Position numbers and translations under genes: made by a program
Source of the DNA: Janibacter hoylei PVAS-1
GTDB taxonomy: Bacteria; Actinomycetota; Actinomycetes; Actinomycetales; Dermatophilaceae
Direction of reading: 5' to 3'
Assembly (NCBI RefSeq): GCF_000297495.1
Contig: NZ_ALWX01000031.1
Location: 1-55,712, forward strand
Length of the DNA stretch: 55,712 nucleotides
The notes under the pieces: model-generated
The model's database searches: none
What the model was told of the DNA's origin: nothing
The model's input: only the letters and a program-made list of their open reading frames with translations
Part shown: positions 9,494-19,932 of the stretch, piece after piece
Position numbering within the stretch: the stretch's first letter is position 1
Layout: every line of letters begins with the position of its first letter

Positions 9494-10178
9494 TCAGGGG
9501 CGCGGTCGCGGGTCGTTGCGCTGGTGCTGCCAGGTGCACACGCACGCCTCGTTGCCGTCCGCGTCGGCGAGGACCCACCACGAGGGGGCGAAGTCGTCCG
9601 TCACGAGCCGTCCACCGGCGGCGACCGCCGCCTCGACCCGGGCGAGGGCCTCGTCGTGCGGCACGTACACGTCGAGGTGCAGCCGGTTGCGCCCCTCGCG
9701 GGGCTCGCTCTGCTGGAACCAGATCTCCGGCAGCTGCCCGTCCGGGGACGGGAGGACGTCGGGGTCCCCCTTCGCCGGACGGTGCCCGGTGAGGGCGGAC
9801 CAGAAGGGACGGATCGCGTCGGGGTCGGCGGTGTCGATGCCGATGGTCATCGACACGGCGACCTCGGGGGTGGCCTGCGCGCCGAGGTCGTCGGCGATCC
9901 GGCTGATCTCGCCCGCGAGCTCGATGTCGCGCTCGGTGAGGCCGCCGACGTCATGGCTGACGAGGCGCAGGCCGACCCAGTTGTAGCGCAGGTCGATGTC
10001 GGGGTGGTGGTCCGCCTCGTCGGCCGCCGCGGCGATCCGGGTCACCAGCTCCACCGCCTCGGTGTAGCCGGCCGTGCGCAGCCGGGTCCGGAGCATGCCG
10101 TCGACCTCGCGCCACCCGCGGGGGGGCGCGGTCGTCGACCTGGGTGCTCGTCAGGACGGTGCTGGCGTCATCGCTCAT
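9494..10178 (-). CDS. 4a-hydroxytetrahydrobiopterin dehydratase-like domain fused to VOC domain; frame broken at 10120-10126
   Basis: The N-terminal half is a pterin-4a-carbinolamine dehydratase domain: a GWREVDG start region, then the signature around ADHHPDIDLRYNWVGL, SHDVGGLTERD. The C-terminal half looks like a glyoxalase/VOC domain (FWSALTGHRPAKG, RLHLDVYVPHDEALARV). ATG at 10178 fits a leaderless start: a TAACGT -10 (minus strand, 10186-10191) lies 7 bases before it. The frame breaks at seven G (10120-10126); with six, VDDRAPRGWREVDG continues in one frame of 227 residues. The dehydratase part may act on pterin or another hydroxylated cofactor. The VOC substrate is unknown. It diverges from the HAD/acyltransferase gene. 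Confidence 0.83.
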
Positions 10179-10227
10179 GTGATCCACGTTAGACGTCGCG
10201 CGGGTGTCCGTGAGTCCCTCACGTCGA

Positions 10228-10233
10228 TAGCCT
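10228..10233 (+). promoter_or_regulatory. -10 hexamer for leaderless HAD/acyltransferase gene
   Basis: TAGCCT ends six bases before ATG 10240, so transcription would begin at or next to the start codon. No Shine-Dalgarno is present. It is placed back-to-back with a TAACGT -10 for the pterin dehydratase gene. Inference from spacing only. Confidence 0.45.
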
Positions 10234-10239
10234 CGCGAC

Positions 10240-11697
10240 ATGACCGGTGCTGCCTTCTTCGACCTCGACCGCACCCTGCTGCCCAAGGCCTCCGGTCCGG
10301 CGCTGTCCGCAGCCATGCGGCAGACCGGGGTCGTCTCGGCCCGGATGCCCGGCGAGGCGCTCCTCTTCGGCTACTTCAACCTCCTCGGCGAGTCCCTCGG
10401 GTCGATCGCGCTCGCCCGCCAGGCGGTCCTCGTGGCCAAAGGCAAGCCGGCCGACGCCTTCGACGACGCCGCGCAGCTCGCGGCCGACGTTCTCGAGCCG
10501 ATGGTCGGGCCCTTCGCCCGGATGCTGATCGACGAGCACCACGAGGCCGGGCGCCCGGTCGTCCTCGCGACGACGACGCCGGAGCACCTCGTCCTGCCGC
10601 TCGCCGAGCGGCTCGGCATCGACTACGTCATCGCCACCCGCTACGAGGTCGGTGACGACGGGCGCTTCACGGGACGCAACGACGGGCACTTCGTGTGGTC
10701 GATGGGCAAGATCGCCGCCGTCCGCGACTTCGCGGAGGAGGAGGGCATCGACCTGGACGCCTCCTTTGCCTACTCCGACTCGATCTACGACGCGCCCCTG
10801 CTGCGGGCCGTCGGCAACCCCGGCGCGGTCAACCCCGACCCGCGCCTGCAGGCCCTCGCCATCGCCGCGCGCTGGCCGGTCCTGCACTTCGACACCTCGC
10901 CCGGCGTGATGAAGCTGCCGGTCATCGGCGTGGAGCTGCAGCGTGCCATCGCCCTGCTCTCGCGACCCGAGGTCTTCCCGTACGCGAAGTTCACCGTCCG
11001 CGGGACCGAGCACATCCCGGACGCCGGGCCGGCGATCCTCGTCGGCAACCACCGCTCCTACTTCGACCTCGTCGCGATGGCCGTCGCCTTCCGCCGCACG
11101 CCCCGCTCGGCGCGCTTCCTCGGCAAGAAGGAGCTCTTCGACGTGCCCGGCCTGGGCACGGTCTTCCGGGCCGGCGGTGGCATCAGCGTCGACCGGCGCC
11201 AGGACGACCCCGACAGCCCCGACGCCTTCGCCTCGGCGGTGCGGGCCATCCGCGGCGGCGAGCTCGTCGCGATGATGCCGGAGGGGACGATCCCGCGCGG
11301 CATCCCCTTCTTCGAGCCCGGCATGACCGGCTTCCCGGGGGCGGCCCGCCTGGCCCACCTCACCCATGCGCCGGTCATCCCCTTCGCCATCACGGGGACC
11401 GAAAAGGTCTGGCCGCGCAGCGCCAAGCTGCCGCGGATGCTCACCAACCCGCTGACCCGGCCGGAGGTGACGGTGACCTTCGGCGAGCCGGTCGAGCTGA
11501 AGTACCGGTCGGTGCCGCGCGACATGGAGCGGGTCTTCGACGCCATCACCGACCTGCTGCCCGACGAGGTCCGCACGCCCCCGCGGCCGACCCTGGCCGA
11601 GCTGGCCCTGACCTATCCCGACGGGCGGGTGCCGGTCGAGGACCGCTGGTACGCGGCGGACGTCGACGACGACGAGGTCGTCGAGTACGGCGAGTGA
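10240..11697 (+). CDS. Fused HAD-IB phosphatase / 1-acylglycerol-3-phosphate acyltransferase
   Basis: A 485-residue two-domain protein. Residues 1 to about 225 are a SerB-like HAD-IB domain with the nucleophile motif DLDRT (D8, D10) and a late SDS motif (YSDSIYDAPLL). Residues about 240-430 are a PlsC-type acyltransferase with the catalytic block NHRSYFD (270-276) and the substrate block PEGT (347-350). The fusion is known from actinobacteria. The acyltransferase presumably acylates lysophosphatidic acid at the membrane, and the phosphatase domain could act on a phospholipid intermediate. The acidic C-terminal tail (ADVDDDEVVEYGE) has no assigned role. Confidence 0.9.
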   Translation: MTGAAFFDLDRTLLPKASGPALSAAMRQTGVVSARMPGEALLFGYFNLLGESLGSIALARQAVLVAKGKPADAFDDAAQLAADVLEPMVGPFARMLIDEHHEAGRPVVLATTTPEHLVLPLAERLGIDYVIATRYEVGDDGRFTGRNDGHFVWSMGKIAAVRDFAEEEGIDLDASFAYSDSIYDAPLLRAVGNPGAVNPDPRLQALAIAARWPVLHFDTSPGVMKLPVIGVELQRAIALLSRPEVFPYAKFTVRGTEHIPDAGPAILVGNHRSYFDLVAMAVAFRRTPRSARFLGKKELFDVPGLGTVFRAGGGISVDRRQDDPDSPDAFASAVRAIRGGELVAMMPEGTIPRGIPFFEPGMTGFPGAARLAHLTHAPVIPFAITGTEKVWPRSAKLPRMLTNPLTRPEVTVTFGEPVELKYRSVPRDMERVFDAITDLLPDEVRTPPRPTLAELALTYPDGRVPVEDRWYAADVDDDEVVEYGE

Positions 11698-11706
11698 CCG
11701 CCGAGG

Positions 11707-12417
11707 TCAGCCGACGGCGTCGATCTCGTCCATCGCGTCCTGCGCCTCGGTGACGATCCGCCGGGTCGTCTCCTCCGCCAGGTCGGGGTGGCCGTCGGCG
11801 ATCGCGCGGGCGACCTCCGCGTGCCAGTCGATCGCGCCCTGCTCGGGGATCGCGGGCATGAGGTCGTGCTCCGTCCGTCCGGTGAGCGCCTCGGCGACGA
11901 AGGGGGCGAAGCCCGACAGCAGTGCATTGCCCGACGCCTCGAGCAGGGTCTGGTGGAAGACGATGTCGTGGGCGAGGTAGGCCTGCAGGTCGCCCTCCGG
12001 TCCGGTGGCGGCCATCCCCTCGGCGGCCTCGCGCAGACGGGTGGCCTGCTCGGGGGTCGCCCGCTGGGCGGCCAGCCAGGCGGCCTGCGGCTCGACACCG
12101 CGGCGCAGCTCGCTCACCTCGCGCAGCTGTGCGAGTCGCTGCGGGCCCTCGAGGCGCCAGCGGATGATGACCGGGCTCAGCGCCTCCCAGGCGCTCTCGG
12201 GCTGGATCGTCACCCCCACGCGGCGGCGTGAGGTGACGACGCCGAGCGACTCGAGCACCTTGACGACCTCGCGCACGACGGTGCGGGAGACGCCGTAGCG
12301 ACCCTCGAGCTGCTCCATCGAGCAGACGTCCCCTGCGGCGAGCGTGCCCGAGGTGAGGTCGGCGCCGATCTGCGTCAGCACGCTGTGGTGCAGGCCCCCG
12401 CCCTGCGTCCTCGTCAT
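11707..12417 (-). CDS. gntR: GntR/FadR-family regulator, likely gluconate repressor
   Basis: A 236-residue protein with an N-terminal winged helix (EQLEGRYGVSRTVVREVVKV is the recognition region) and an all-helical FCD effector domain. The FCD domain carries the usual metal-binding His/Asp positions (HDIVFHQTLLEASGN, later WHAEVARAI). It is transcribed away from gntP-gntK, the usual arrangement for a local repressor that releases its operator on binding gluconate or 6-phosphogluconate. Its effector is inferred from neighbours, not shown by sequence. Confidence 0.85.
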   Translation of the reverse strand: MTRTQGGGLHHSVLTQIGADLTSGTLAAGDVCSMEQLEGRYGVSRTVVREVVKVLESLGVVTSRRRVGVTIQPESAWEALSPVIIRWRLEGPQRLAQLREVSELRRGVEPQAAWLAAQRATPEQATRLREAAEGMAATGPEGDLQAYLAHDIVFHQTLLEASGNALLSGFAPFVAEALTGRTEHDLMPAIPEQGAIDWHAEVARAIADGHPDLAEETTRRIVTEAQDAMDEIDAVG

Positions 12418-12470
12418 GCGCCGGATTGTCCCATGCGTGATGGCGCTCCTCCAAGGAATGAGATGACGAT

Positions 12471-12487
12471 TGCTTGCACAATAAGCA
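12471..12487. promoter_or_regulatory. Candidate GntR operator between gntR and gntP
   Basis: TGCTT and AAGCA form a perfect inverted repeat around a 7-base centre (GCACAAT). It sits in the only AT-richer patch of the 135-base divergent intergenic region, 65 bases before gntP. Inverted repeats of this size are typical of FadR-type dimers. Confidence 0.5.
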
Positions 12488-12552
12488 TACGTTTGCCACA
12501 GTGAGTCCGCTGGGCGCCCGCCCGACTCCCTTGTTCACCCGGAGGACCGAAG

Positions 12553-13952
<1,400 letters not shown>

Positions 13953-13953
<1 letters not shown>

Positions 13954-14477
13954 TGAGCGTCCACGTCGTCGCGATGGGCGTCTCCGGCAGCGGCAAGAGC
14001 ACCGTGGCCGAGGGCGTCGTCGAGCGGACCGGCTGGGTCTTCGCGGAGGCCGATGCCTTCCACCCGCAGGCCAACATCGACAAGATGTCGCAGGGGATCC
14101 CGCTCACCGACGAGGACCGGTGGCCGTGGCTGCGCGACCTCGCGGCCTGGATGGCCGAGCACGCGGCGCGGGGTGAGGACACCGTCATCACCTGCTCAGC
14201 GCTCAAGCGGGTCTACCGCGACGTGCTCCGCGCCGACGTGGCCGCCCTCGGGGCCGGTCACCGGGTCGTCTTCGCGCACCTCGACGGCTCGGCGGAGGTC
14301 ATCGCCGAGCGGCTCTCGGGGCGTAAGGGGCACTTCATGCCCGCCTCGCTGCTCCAGTCGCAGATCGACACCCTGGAGGACCTCGAGCCCGACGAGGACG
14401 GCCTAGAGCTCGACCTCACCGCCGCGCCCGACGACCTTGTCGACCAGGTCATGGCGCAGGTCGTCCCCGCGCGCTGA
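13953..14477 (+). CDS. gntK: Gluconokinase
   Basis: A 174-residue P-loop kinase of normal family length. Walker A is GVSGSGKST (residues 9-17). The gluconokinase hallmarks follow: [20 protein letters not shown], then [15 protein letters not shown] and the lid-side GRKGHFMP. It phosphorylates gluconate to 6-phosphogluconate, feeding the pentose phosphate pathway. ATG 13953 overlaps the gntP stop by one base, so import and phosphorylation are co-expressed. No gnd or edd is adjacent. Confidence 0.94.
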
Positions 14478-14509
14478 CCCCCTTCGCCAGAGGCCTGCCC
14501 GCCCGGGGC

Positions 14510-15637
14510 TCAGACCCCCGAGACCCGCACGACGAGCGCCTGCCGGTCGACCGTCACCCGCAGTCGCGATGCCTCGCCGATGACATCGCCGTCGACCTGT
14601 ACCGGGTGCGGCTCGTCGACGACCGCGGTGTACTCGGCACCGCTCGTGCGGATGAGCTCCTGACCCGCCTTGTCGGAGCGGCCGAGGACCCGCACCGCGA
14701 TCGAGCCCCACCCGACGAGGGTCTTGGGCGCGACGACGATCCCGTCGACGAGGCCGTCGTCGAGACGGGCCGAGGGGATGAGCTGGATGCCGCCCGTGAG
14801 GGTGCCGCAGTTGCCGAAGAGGATCGTGCGGGCGAGCACCGGCCGCTGCTCCCGGCCGTCGATGCTCCACCGGACGCGAAATCGCTGGATGAAGATGCTC
14901 TTGATGCCCGTGACGAAGTAGGCCGACCAGCCGACCCGCGCCTTGAGCTGCTCGCTCGTGTTGCCCATGATCGCCGCGTCGAAGCCCATGCCGGCCATGA
15001 CGAGGAAGGGGTGCCGGTCCACGGGTGGGCCCTCGACCGGCTCCTCGGCCTGGCCGGAGTCGTCGGTGGCCGCCTCCTCCGCGGGGTCCAGCTCGAGCCA
15101 CGCGACGTCGATCGCCTTGTTGCGCCCGCTGCAGGCGACGCGCAGGGCCTCGGTGAGGTCGCCGGCGACGGGGATGTCGAGGTTGCGGGCGAGCAGGTTG
15201 CCGGTGCCGCGGGGCAGCAGCCCCATCGGGGTCCGGGTCCCGGCGAGGGCGACCGCCACGGCGCGGATCGTGCCGTCGCCACCGAGCGGGCAGACGACGT
15301 CGACGCCGGCCTCGAGGGCCTCGCGGGCCTGCCCCGTCCCGGGGTCCTCGGCGGTCGTCTCGATGTAGAGCGGCTCGGACCAGCCCAGCGCGGCGCTCGC
15401 CGCCGTCAGCTCACGGCGGGTCGCCGCGACGTCGTCGAACTTCGTCGGGTTGATGATGATCGCCGCGCGGCGAGGGCGCTCCGGCGCGCCGTCGCGGCGG
15501 AAGCTGCCGCGGGTCGGGCGTGGCCGCGCGTGACGGGCGCGAGCCGCGCCGGGGCCGGCGAGGACGAGGGCGATGATGACGCCGACGAGGGCCAGCGAGA
15601 GGGCGAGCGCGAGCGCCAAGAGGGTCCAGTCCGACAC
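14510..15637 (-). CDS. Diacylglycerol/sphingosine kinase-like lipid kinase with N-terminal membrane anchor
   Basis: A 375-residue protein when started at GTG 15637, which begins right before an N-terminal transmembrane helix (residues 3-28). An upstream start at 15736 would abut the serS start and add unlikely sequence. A basic linker leads to the DAGK catalytic domain: [16 protein letters not shown] (119-124) and [12 protein letters not shown]. The C-terminal part holds [12 protein letters not shown] and a VDGD motif, as in YegS/DgkB relatives. Predicted to phosphorylate a lipid alcohol at the inner membrane. It converges on gntK with a 32-base gap. Confidence 0.85.
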   Translation of the reverse strand: MSDWTLLALALALSLALVGVIIALVLAGPGAARARHARPRPTRGSFRRDGAPERPRRAAIIINPTKFDDVAATRRELTAASAALGWSEPLYIETTAEDPGTGQAREALEAGVDVVCPLGGDGTIRAVAVALAGTRTPMGLLPRGTGNLLARNLDIPVAGDLTEALRVACSGRNKAIDVAWLELDPAEEAATDDSGQAEEPVEGPPVDRHPFLVMAGMGFDAAIMGNTSEQLKARVGWSAYFVTGIKSIFIQRFRVRWSIDGREQRPVLARTILFGNCGTLTGGIQLIPSARLDDGLVDGIVVAPKTLVGWGSIAVRVLGRSDKAGQELIRTSGAEYTAVVDEPHPVQVDGDVIGEASRLRVTVDRQALVVRVSGV

Positions 15638-15723
15638 GGCCGTGACGCTACCCGACCCACGCCGTCGCGGTGGCGTCGCGCTCGCGCCCGACGAGGGCGG
15701 GAGGGCCCGCGGCCCATCGCGGA

Positions 15724-15729
15724 TATCCT
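15724..15729 (+). promoter_or_regulatory. -10 hexamer for leaderless serS
   Basis: TATCCT ends seven bases before GTG 15737 and no Shine-Dalgarno is present, so the mRNA probably starts at the GTG. Spacing-based inference. Confidence 0.5.
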
Positions 15730-15736
15730 GCGTCAC

Positions 15737-17068
15737 GTGATCGACCTCAAGTTCCTGCGTGACCAGCCCGATGCCGTCCGCGCGAGCCAGCGCGCCCGTG
15801 GCGAGGACGAGTCCCTCGTCGACGCCGTCCTCGCGGCCGACGAGCGCCGCCGCGAGGCCATCGGTGCCTTCGAGTCAGCGCGCGCGGAGCAAAAGGCGGC
15901 GAGCAAGGAGCTCGGCCCGCTCATGGGCCGGCTCAAGAAGGCCGAGAAGGCCGGCGAGGACGTCACGCTCGTGGCCGAGCTCGAGGCCGAGGCTGCCGCG
16001 CTGCGGGACAAGGGCGCGGCGCTGTCGGCCCGGGTCAAGGAGCTCGAGGCCGCGGCGGAGGCGGCGAAGGGGGAGCTGGACACCTCCCTTCGTCAGATCG
16101 GCAACGTCATCCAGGAGGGAGTCCCCGCCGGCGGCGAGGAGGACTTCGACCTGCTCGAGGAGGTCGGGACCCCGCGCGACTTTGCCGCGGAGGGCTTCGA
16201 GCCCAAGGACCACCTCGAGCTCGGTGAGCTGCTCGGCGCCATCGACATGGAGCGTGGGGCCAAGGTGAGCGGCAGCCGCTTCTACTACCTCACCGGCATC
16301 GGCGCCCGGCTCGAGACCGCTCTCATGAGCCTGGCCCAGCAGATCGCCGCGGAGGAGGGCTTCACCCAGCTCGTCGTCCCCAACCTCGTGCGCGCCGAGA
16401 CGATGGCCGGCGCCGGCTTCCTCGACGCGCACGGCGACGAGGTCTACCACCTGCCCGCCGACGACCTCTACCTCACCGGCACCTCCGAGGTCGCGCTCGC
16501 CGGCTACCACGCCGACGAGATCCTCGACCTGCGCGACGGCCCGCTGCGCTATGCCGCGACCTCGACCTGCTACCGCCGCGAGGCGGGCAGCTACGGCAAG
16601 GACACCCGCGGCATCTTCCGGGTCCACCAGTTCCAGAAGACCGAGATGTTCGTCTTCTGCCGGCCCGAGGACGCCCAGGCCGAGCACGACAACCTGCTGC
16701 GCATCGAGCGGCGGGTGCTCGAGGCCCTCGAGCTGCCCTACCGCGTCATCGACGTCGCCGCCGGCGACCTCGGCGGTCCCGCCTCGCGCAAGTACGACTG
16801 CGAGGCGTGGGTCCCCACCCAGGGCAGCTACCGCGAACTGACGTCGACGAGCAACTGCACGACCTTCCAGGCGCGCAGGCTGCGCATCCGCGAGCGTCAG
16901 GCCGACGGAGGTGGCACCCGGACGGTCGCCACCCTCAACGGCACCGCCATCACGAGCACTCGCCCGATCGTCGCGATCCTGGAAAACCACCAGCAGGCCG
17001 ACGGATCGGTCCGGGTGCCGAGCGCGCTGCAACCCTTCCTCGGCACCGAGGTCATCTCCCCCCGGTGA
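15737..17068 (+). CDS. serS: Seryl-tRNA synthetase
   Basis: A 443-residue class II synthetase. Residues about 30-110 form the Lys/Glu/Ala-rich antiparallel coiled-coil arm that holds the tRNA(Ser) long arm. The catalytic domain shows the motif 2 region [20 protein letters not shown] with FQKTEMF, the serine-site [11 protein letters not shown], the [12 protein letters not shown] block, and motif 3 ending in [11 protein letters not shown]. It charges tRNA(Ser) in the cytoplasm. GTG 15737 begins [13 protein letters not shown], the normal family start. A run of six C precedes the stop; losing one would extend the end. Confidence 0.96.
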   Translation: MIDLKFLRDQPDAVRASQRARGEDESLVDAVLAADERRREAIGAFESARAEQKAASKELGPLMGRLKKAEKAGEDVTLVAELEAEAAALRDKGAALSARVKELEAAAEAAKGELDTSLRQIGNVIQEGVPAGGEEDFDLLEEVGTPRDFAAEGFEPKDHLELGELLGAIDMERGAKVSGSRFYYLTGIGARLETALMSLAQQIAAEEGFTQLVVPNLVRAETMAGAGFLDAHGDEVYHLPADDLYLTGTSEVALAGYHADEILDLRDGPLRYAATSTCYRREAGSYGKDTRGIFRVHQFQKTEMFVFCRPEDAQAEHDNLLRIERRVLEALELPYRVIDVAAGDLGGPASRKYDCEAWVPTQGSYRELTSTSNCTTFQARRLRIRERQADGGGTRTVATLNGTAITSTRPIVAILENHQQADGSVRVPSALQPFLGTEVISPR

Positions 17069-17091
17069 CACCCGCTCGACCGACCCGCGGT

Positions 17092-17117
17092 GTAGCCCGC
17101 GCAGGCCTGCGGGCTAC
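17092..17117 (+). terminator. Hairpin after serS
   Basis: GTAGCCCGC and GCGGGCTAC form a perfect 9-bp stem around the loop GCAGGCCT, 24 bases after the serS stop. No U-tract follows, as is common in high-GC actinobacteria. It also lies in the leader of the following regulator gene, so an operator or attenuator role is possible. Confidence 0.5.
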
Positions 17118-17148
17118 GTTGGAGGGGTCCGACGACGGAGGAGCTCGC

Positions 17149-19884
17149 GTGCATCTCGCTGCGCAGCACGACCTGGGCGGAGTCCCCGCCCCGGTCGGAC
17201 GTGCCCGGCTGGTCGCCGCCGTCACCGCGCGCGTCCTCGACGGACAGGCGATCGCGGTCCACGGCCCACGGGGCATGGGACGCAGCACCTTCCTCGACCT
17301 CGTCGCCGCCGGACTGCCCCAGGTCGTCGCCGTGCGCCTGCAGCGCCCGGGCGTCGCCGGCCACGGCGCGACGCTCATCGCGCAGGCCTTCGAGGACGAC
17401 GTCCTGGACGAGCTGCCCGCGAGCATGCGGACGGTGCTCCTCGACGCCGAGGCCCGGGCCGACGCCCCCGGCAGCCGGCTGGCCGATGCACTGACCGAGC
17501 TGCTCACCGCGCGGGCGTCGCGGGCCCCCTTCGTCCTCGTCGTCGACGACGCCCAGCACCTCGACGAGTCCAGCCTCACCGCCCTGCGGGTGGCCGCGGG
17601 GCGCTCACTCGGGCCCGGCGCGGTCGGCATGCTCCTCGGGGTGGGGCCGGGCGAGCCGGTCGGGAGCGCCGGCTTCGTCCCCACCCCCGGCCAGGTGCGC
17701 GAGGTGCCGGTGCTGCACATCGACCTCGAGCCGCTCGCCGGGGCCGACACCGTCGAGATGCTCGCCGCCGTCGGCGTGCCGACCGACACCGCCCTGTGGG
17801 CGCACCGCGAGTCCGGTGGCAACCCCGGGATCGCGCACGAGATCGCCGCGACCGCCGACGAGTTCTCGCCGTCGACCGTCTCCCGGGCCGAGTACGCGCG
17901 GGCTCGTGAGCGGGTGCAGCCGCTGTCCGAGGTGGTGCTCGCCACCCTGCGACGGATCGCGGTCATGCACCAGCCGACCGTCGAGGTGCTCATCCGCCTC
18001 GGGGGCCGGGAAGCCGCGCAGAGCATCCGCACGGCCCGCGCCCTGGCCCTCGTCGTCGACGAGGACGACTACCTGCGTCTCACGCCGGGGGCGCTCGCCG
18101 ACGTCCTGCTCGAGTCGGTCGACAGCGACGAGCTCGTCCGGCTGCACCGCGAGCTGGCCGACCACGCCGGGAGCGAGGCACTGACCCGCTACCACCGCGC
18201 CCTGGCGGGCGATCCGTCGACGCGGCCGGCCGACCTGGCCTCCTCCGCCGCGGCTGCCGCAGCGCGTGGCGAGCACGACCTCGCGGCGCACCTCTACCTG
18301 CTCGCCGCCGACGCCGGGACCCCGCAGCGGGCCGAGTGGCTCACCTGCTGCCTCGAAAACGCGGTGATCGGCAAGGAGACCCGTGTGCTGCACCGGGCCA
18401 TCGAGGGCGCTGCCGAACTCACCGAGCCCCACCAGCGAGTGCGGGCCGACCTCGCCCTGCTCGAGCTCGACGACAGCTCGCCCGACGAGGTGCTCATCGC
18501 CGCGCTGCACGCCTCCGAGCGCCACCCCGAGCTGCAGGCGCGGGTGCTCCTCCAGCGCGCCCGCATCCTCCTCGGCACGCACGAGCTGCGCACCGCGCTC
18601 GACCTGGCGCGGCGATCCGTCGACCTGGCGGGGCGCGCGGGCCGCCCGGACATCGAGGTCGAGGCGCTCACGGTGGCCGCCTCCGTCAGCCGGTCCCTCG
18701 GCGAAGGGAGTGCCCGCGAGCTCATCGAGCAGGCGGCCTCGCTCGCCGGACCGCCCCGCCCGGGCCAGGTGCACACCTCCCCGCGCTACATCGCCGCCCG
18801 CTTCGCCCTCCACGACGACGACCTGCGCCGCGCCCGGTCCGAGTTCGTCGACCTGCTGGCGGGGGTCGGCCCGGACGCCGGGTACGACACGGTGCACGTG
18901 CTGCGCAGCCTCGTCGAGGTCGTCGCCCGCCAGGGTCGGGGCCGGGAGGCACTCGAACTGGCGGCGCGGGCCACCCGTGCGGCCTCACACTTCCACACGC
19001 CGGTCGCGACGACCTGGTACATCGAGGCCTTGGCGGAGCTCGTCGGGGGCACCTTCGAGCGGGCGGCCCTCATCAGCTCGCGTGGCGTGGACCTCGCTCG
19101 GGAGCAGGGGGACGAGCGCTACCTGCGCCGGCAGCTGGCCCAGCTGGGGCTGGCTCGTCTGCACCTCGACGAGCTCGATGCGGCCGTGGCGGCGTACCGC
19201 GAGCTGCGGCGGATCGACGCGGCGAGCGGCATCCGCGACGTGACCGCCCTGCGCTGGCACACCGATGCGGTGACGGCGCTCGCACTCGTCGGGGAGACCG
19301 ACGAGGCGGCGGCGCTGCTCGCCGAGGTCCGGTCGGCCGTCGAGGTGGGTCTCGGTGCCCCCGGCACGGGGATCGCCGCGGATCGCGCCGAGGCCGAGAT
19401 CGCGGCTGCCGAGGGGGACCTCGACGGTGCCCGGCTGCTGGTGACCCGCTCCGCCACGGCGGCGGCGGAGCGTCGCCTGCCGATCGAGCAGGCCCGTTCG
19501 CTCGTGGCCCTGGCGCACATCGAGCGTCGGGCCCGGCGTACGGGCCGCAGCCTCGAGGCGGCGGCCCGCGCCCGCGAGGTGCTGCGGCCACTGCACGCAG
19601 ACCCGTGGGCCGCCTGGGTGCAGGCCCGCTTCCCGGAGGGCGCGGCCCTGCACTCGCTGGAGCCGGAGGAGCCCGAGGGCGCCGACCCGCTGGCCCAGCT
19701 CACCCTCACCGAGCAGCAGGTCGCCGGGCTGGTCGCCGACGGCGCGAGCAACCGGGAGATCGCCCAGCGGTTGCACCTGAGCGTCAAGACCGTCGAGGGC
19801 ACGCTGACGCGGATCTACCGCAAGAGCGGTGTGCGCTCACGCACGCAGCTGGCGACCTTGGTCCTCGGCCGCCGGTCGCGCTGA
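17149..19884 (+). CDS. Large LuxR-family ATPase-type regulator (LAL-like), Walker A lysine replaced
   Basis: A 911-residue regulator started at GTG 17149, which has GGAGGAG a few bases upstream. The N-terminal P-loop domain reads GPRGMGRST (residues 39-47), where the invariant lysine is Arg45; Walker B is FVLVVDDAQHLDE (D133, D134). A long helical, TPR-like middle follows (many ARRSVDLAGRAG-type repeats). The C-terminus is a LuxR HTH (LTEQQVAGLVADGASNREIA, then LHLSVKTVEGTLTRIYRKSG). The Arg substitution suggests weak or no ATP hydrolysis. Its targets are unknown; the ABC exporter pair is adjacent but convergent. Confidence 0.88.
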   Translation: MHLAAQHDLGGVPAPVGRARLVAAVTARVLDGQAIAVHGPRGMGRSTFLDLVAAGLPQVVAVRLQRPGVAGHGATLIAQAFEDDVLDELPASMRTVLLDAEARADAPGSRLADALTELLTARASRAPFVLVVDDAQHLDESSLTALRVAAGRSLGPGAVGMLLGVGPGEPVGSAGFVPTPGQVREVPVLHIDLEPLAGADTVEMLAAVGVPTDTALWAHRESGGNPGIAHEIAATADEFSPSTVSRAEYARARERVQPLSEVVLATLRRIAVMHQPTVEVLIRLGGREAAQSIRTARALALVVDEDDYLRLTPGALADVLLESVDSDELVRLHRELADHAGSEALTRYHRALAGDPSTRPADLASSAAAAAARGEHDLAAHLYLLAADAGTPQRAEWLTCCLENAVIGKETRVLHRAIEGAAELTEPHQRVRADLALLELDDSSPDEVLIAALHASERHPELQARVLLQRARILLGTHELRTALDLARRSVDLAGRAGRPDIEVEALTVAASVSRSLGEGSARELIEQAASLAGPPRPGQVHTSPRYIAARFALHDDDLRRARSEFVDLLAGVGPDAGYDTVHVLRSLVEVVARQGRGREALELAARATRAASHFHTPVATTWYIEALAELVGGTFERAALISSRGVDLAREQGDERYLRRQLAQLGLARLHLDELDAAVAAYRELRRIDAASGIRDVTALRWHTDAVTALALVGETDEAAALLAEVRSAVEVGLGAPGTGIAADRAEAEIAAAEGDLDGARLLVTRSATAAAERRLPIEQARSLVALAHIERRARRTGRSLEAAARAREVLRPLHADPWAAWVQARFPEGAALHSLEPEEPEGADPLAQLTLTEQQVAGLVADGASNREIAQRLHLSVKTVEGTLTRIYRKSGVRSRTQLATLVLGRRSR

Positions 19885-19912
19885 CCCGGGGCGGGCTGAG
19901 CCCTCTACGGCA

Positions 19913-19932
19913 ACCCGGTCGCGCGGCCGGGT
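19913..19932. terminator. Bidirectional hairpin between convergent genes
   Basis: ACCCGG and CCGGGT form a 6-bp stem (19913-19918 with 19927-19932) around TCGCGCGG in the 47-base gap between the regulator stop and the ABC permease stop. It could serve both transcripts. Weak by size. Confidence 0.35.

Noticed and set aside
14606..15736. Apparent 370-codon N-terminal extension of seryl-tRNA synthetase
   Set aside because: It is antisense to the lipid kinase; SerS homology begins at GTG 15737, which has its own -10 hexamer.
15638..15736. Upstream start (ATG 15736) for the lipid kinase
   Set aside because: It would abut the serS start and add a Pro/Ser/Arg-rich stretch before the membrane anchor; GTG 15637 begins at the helix.
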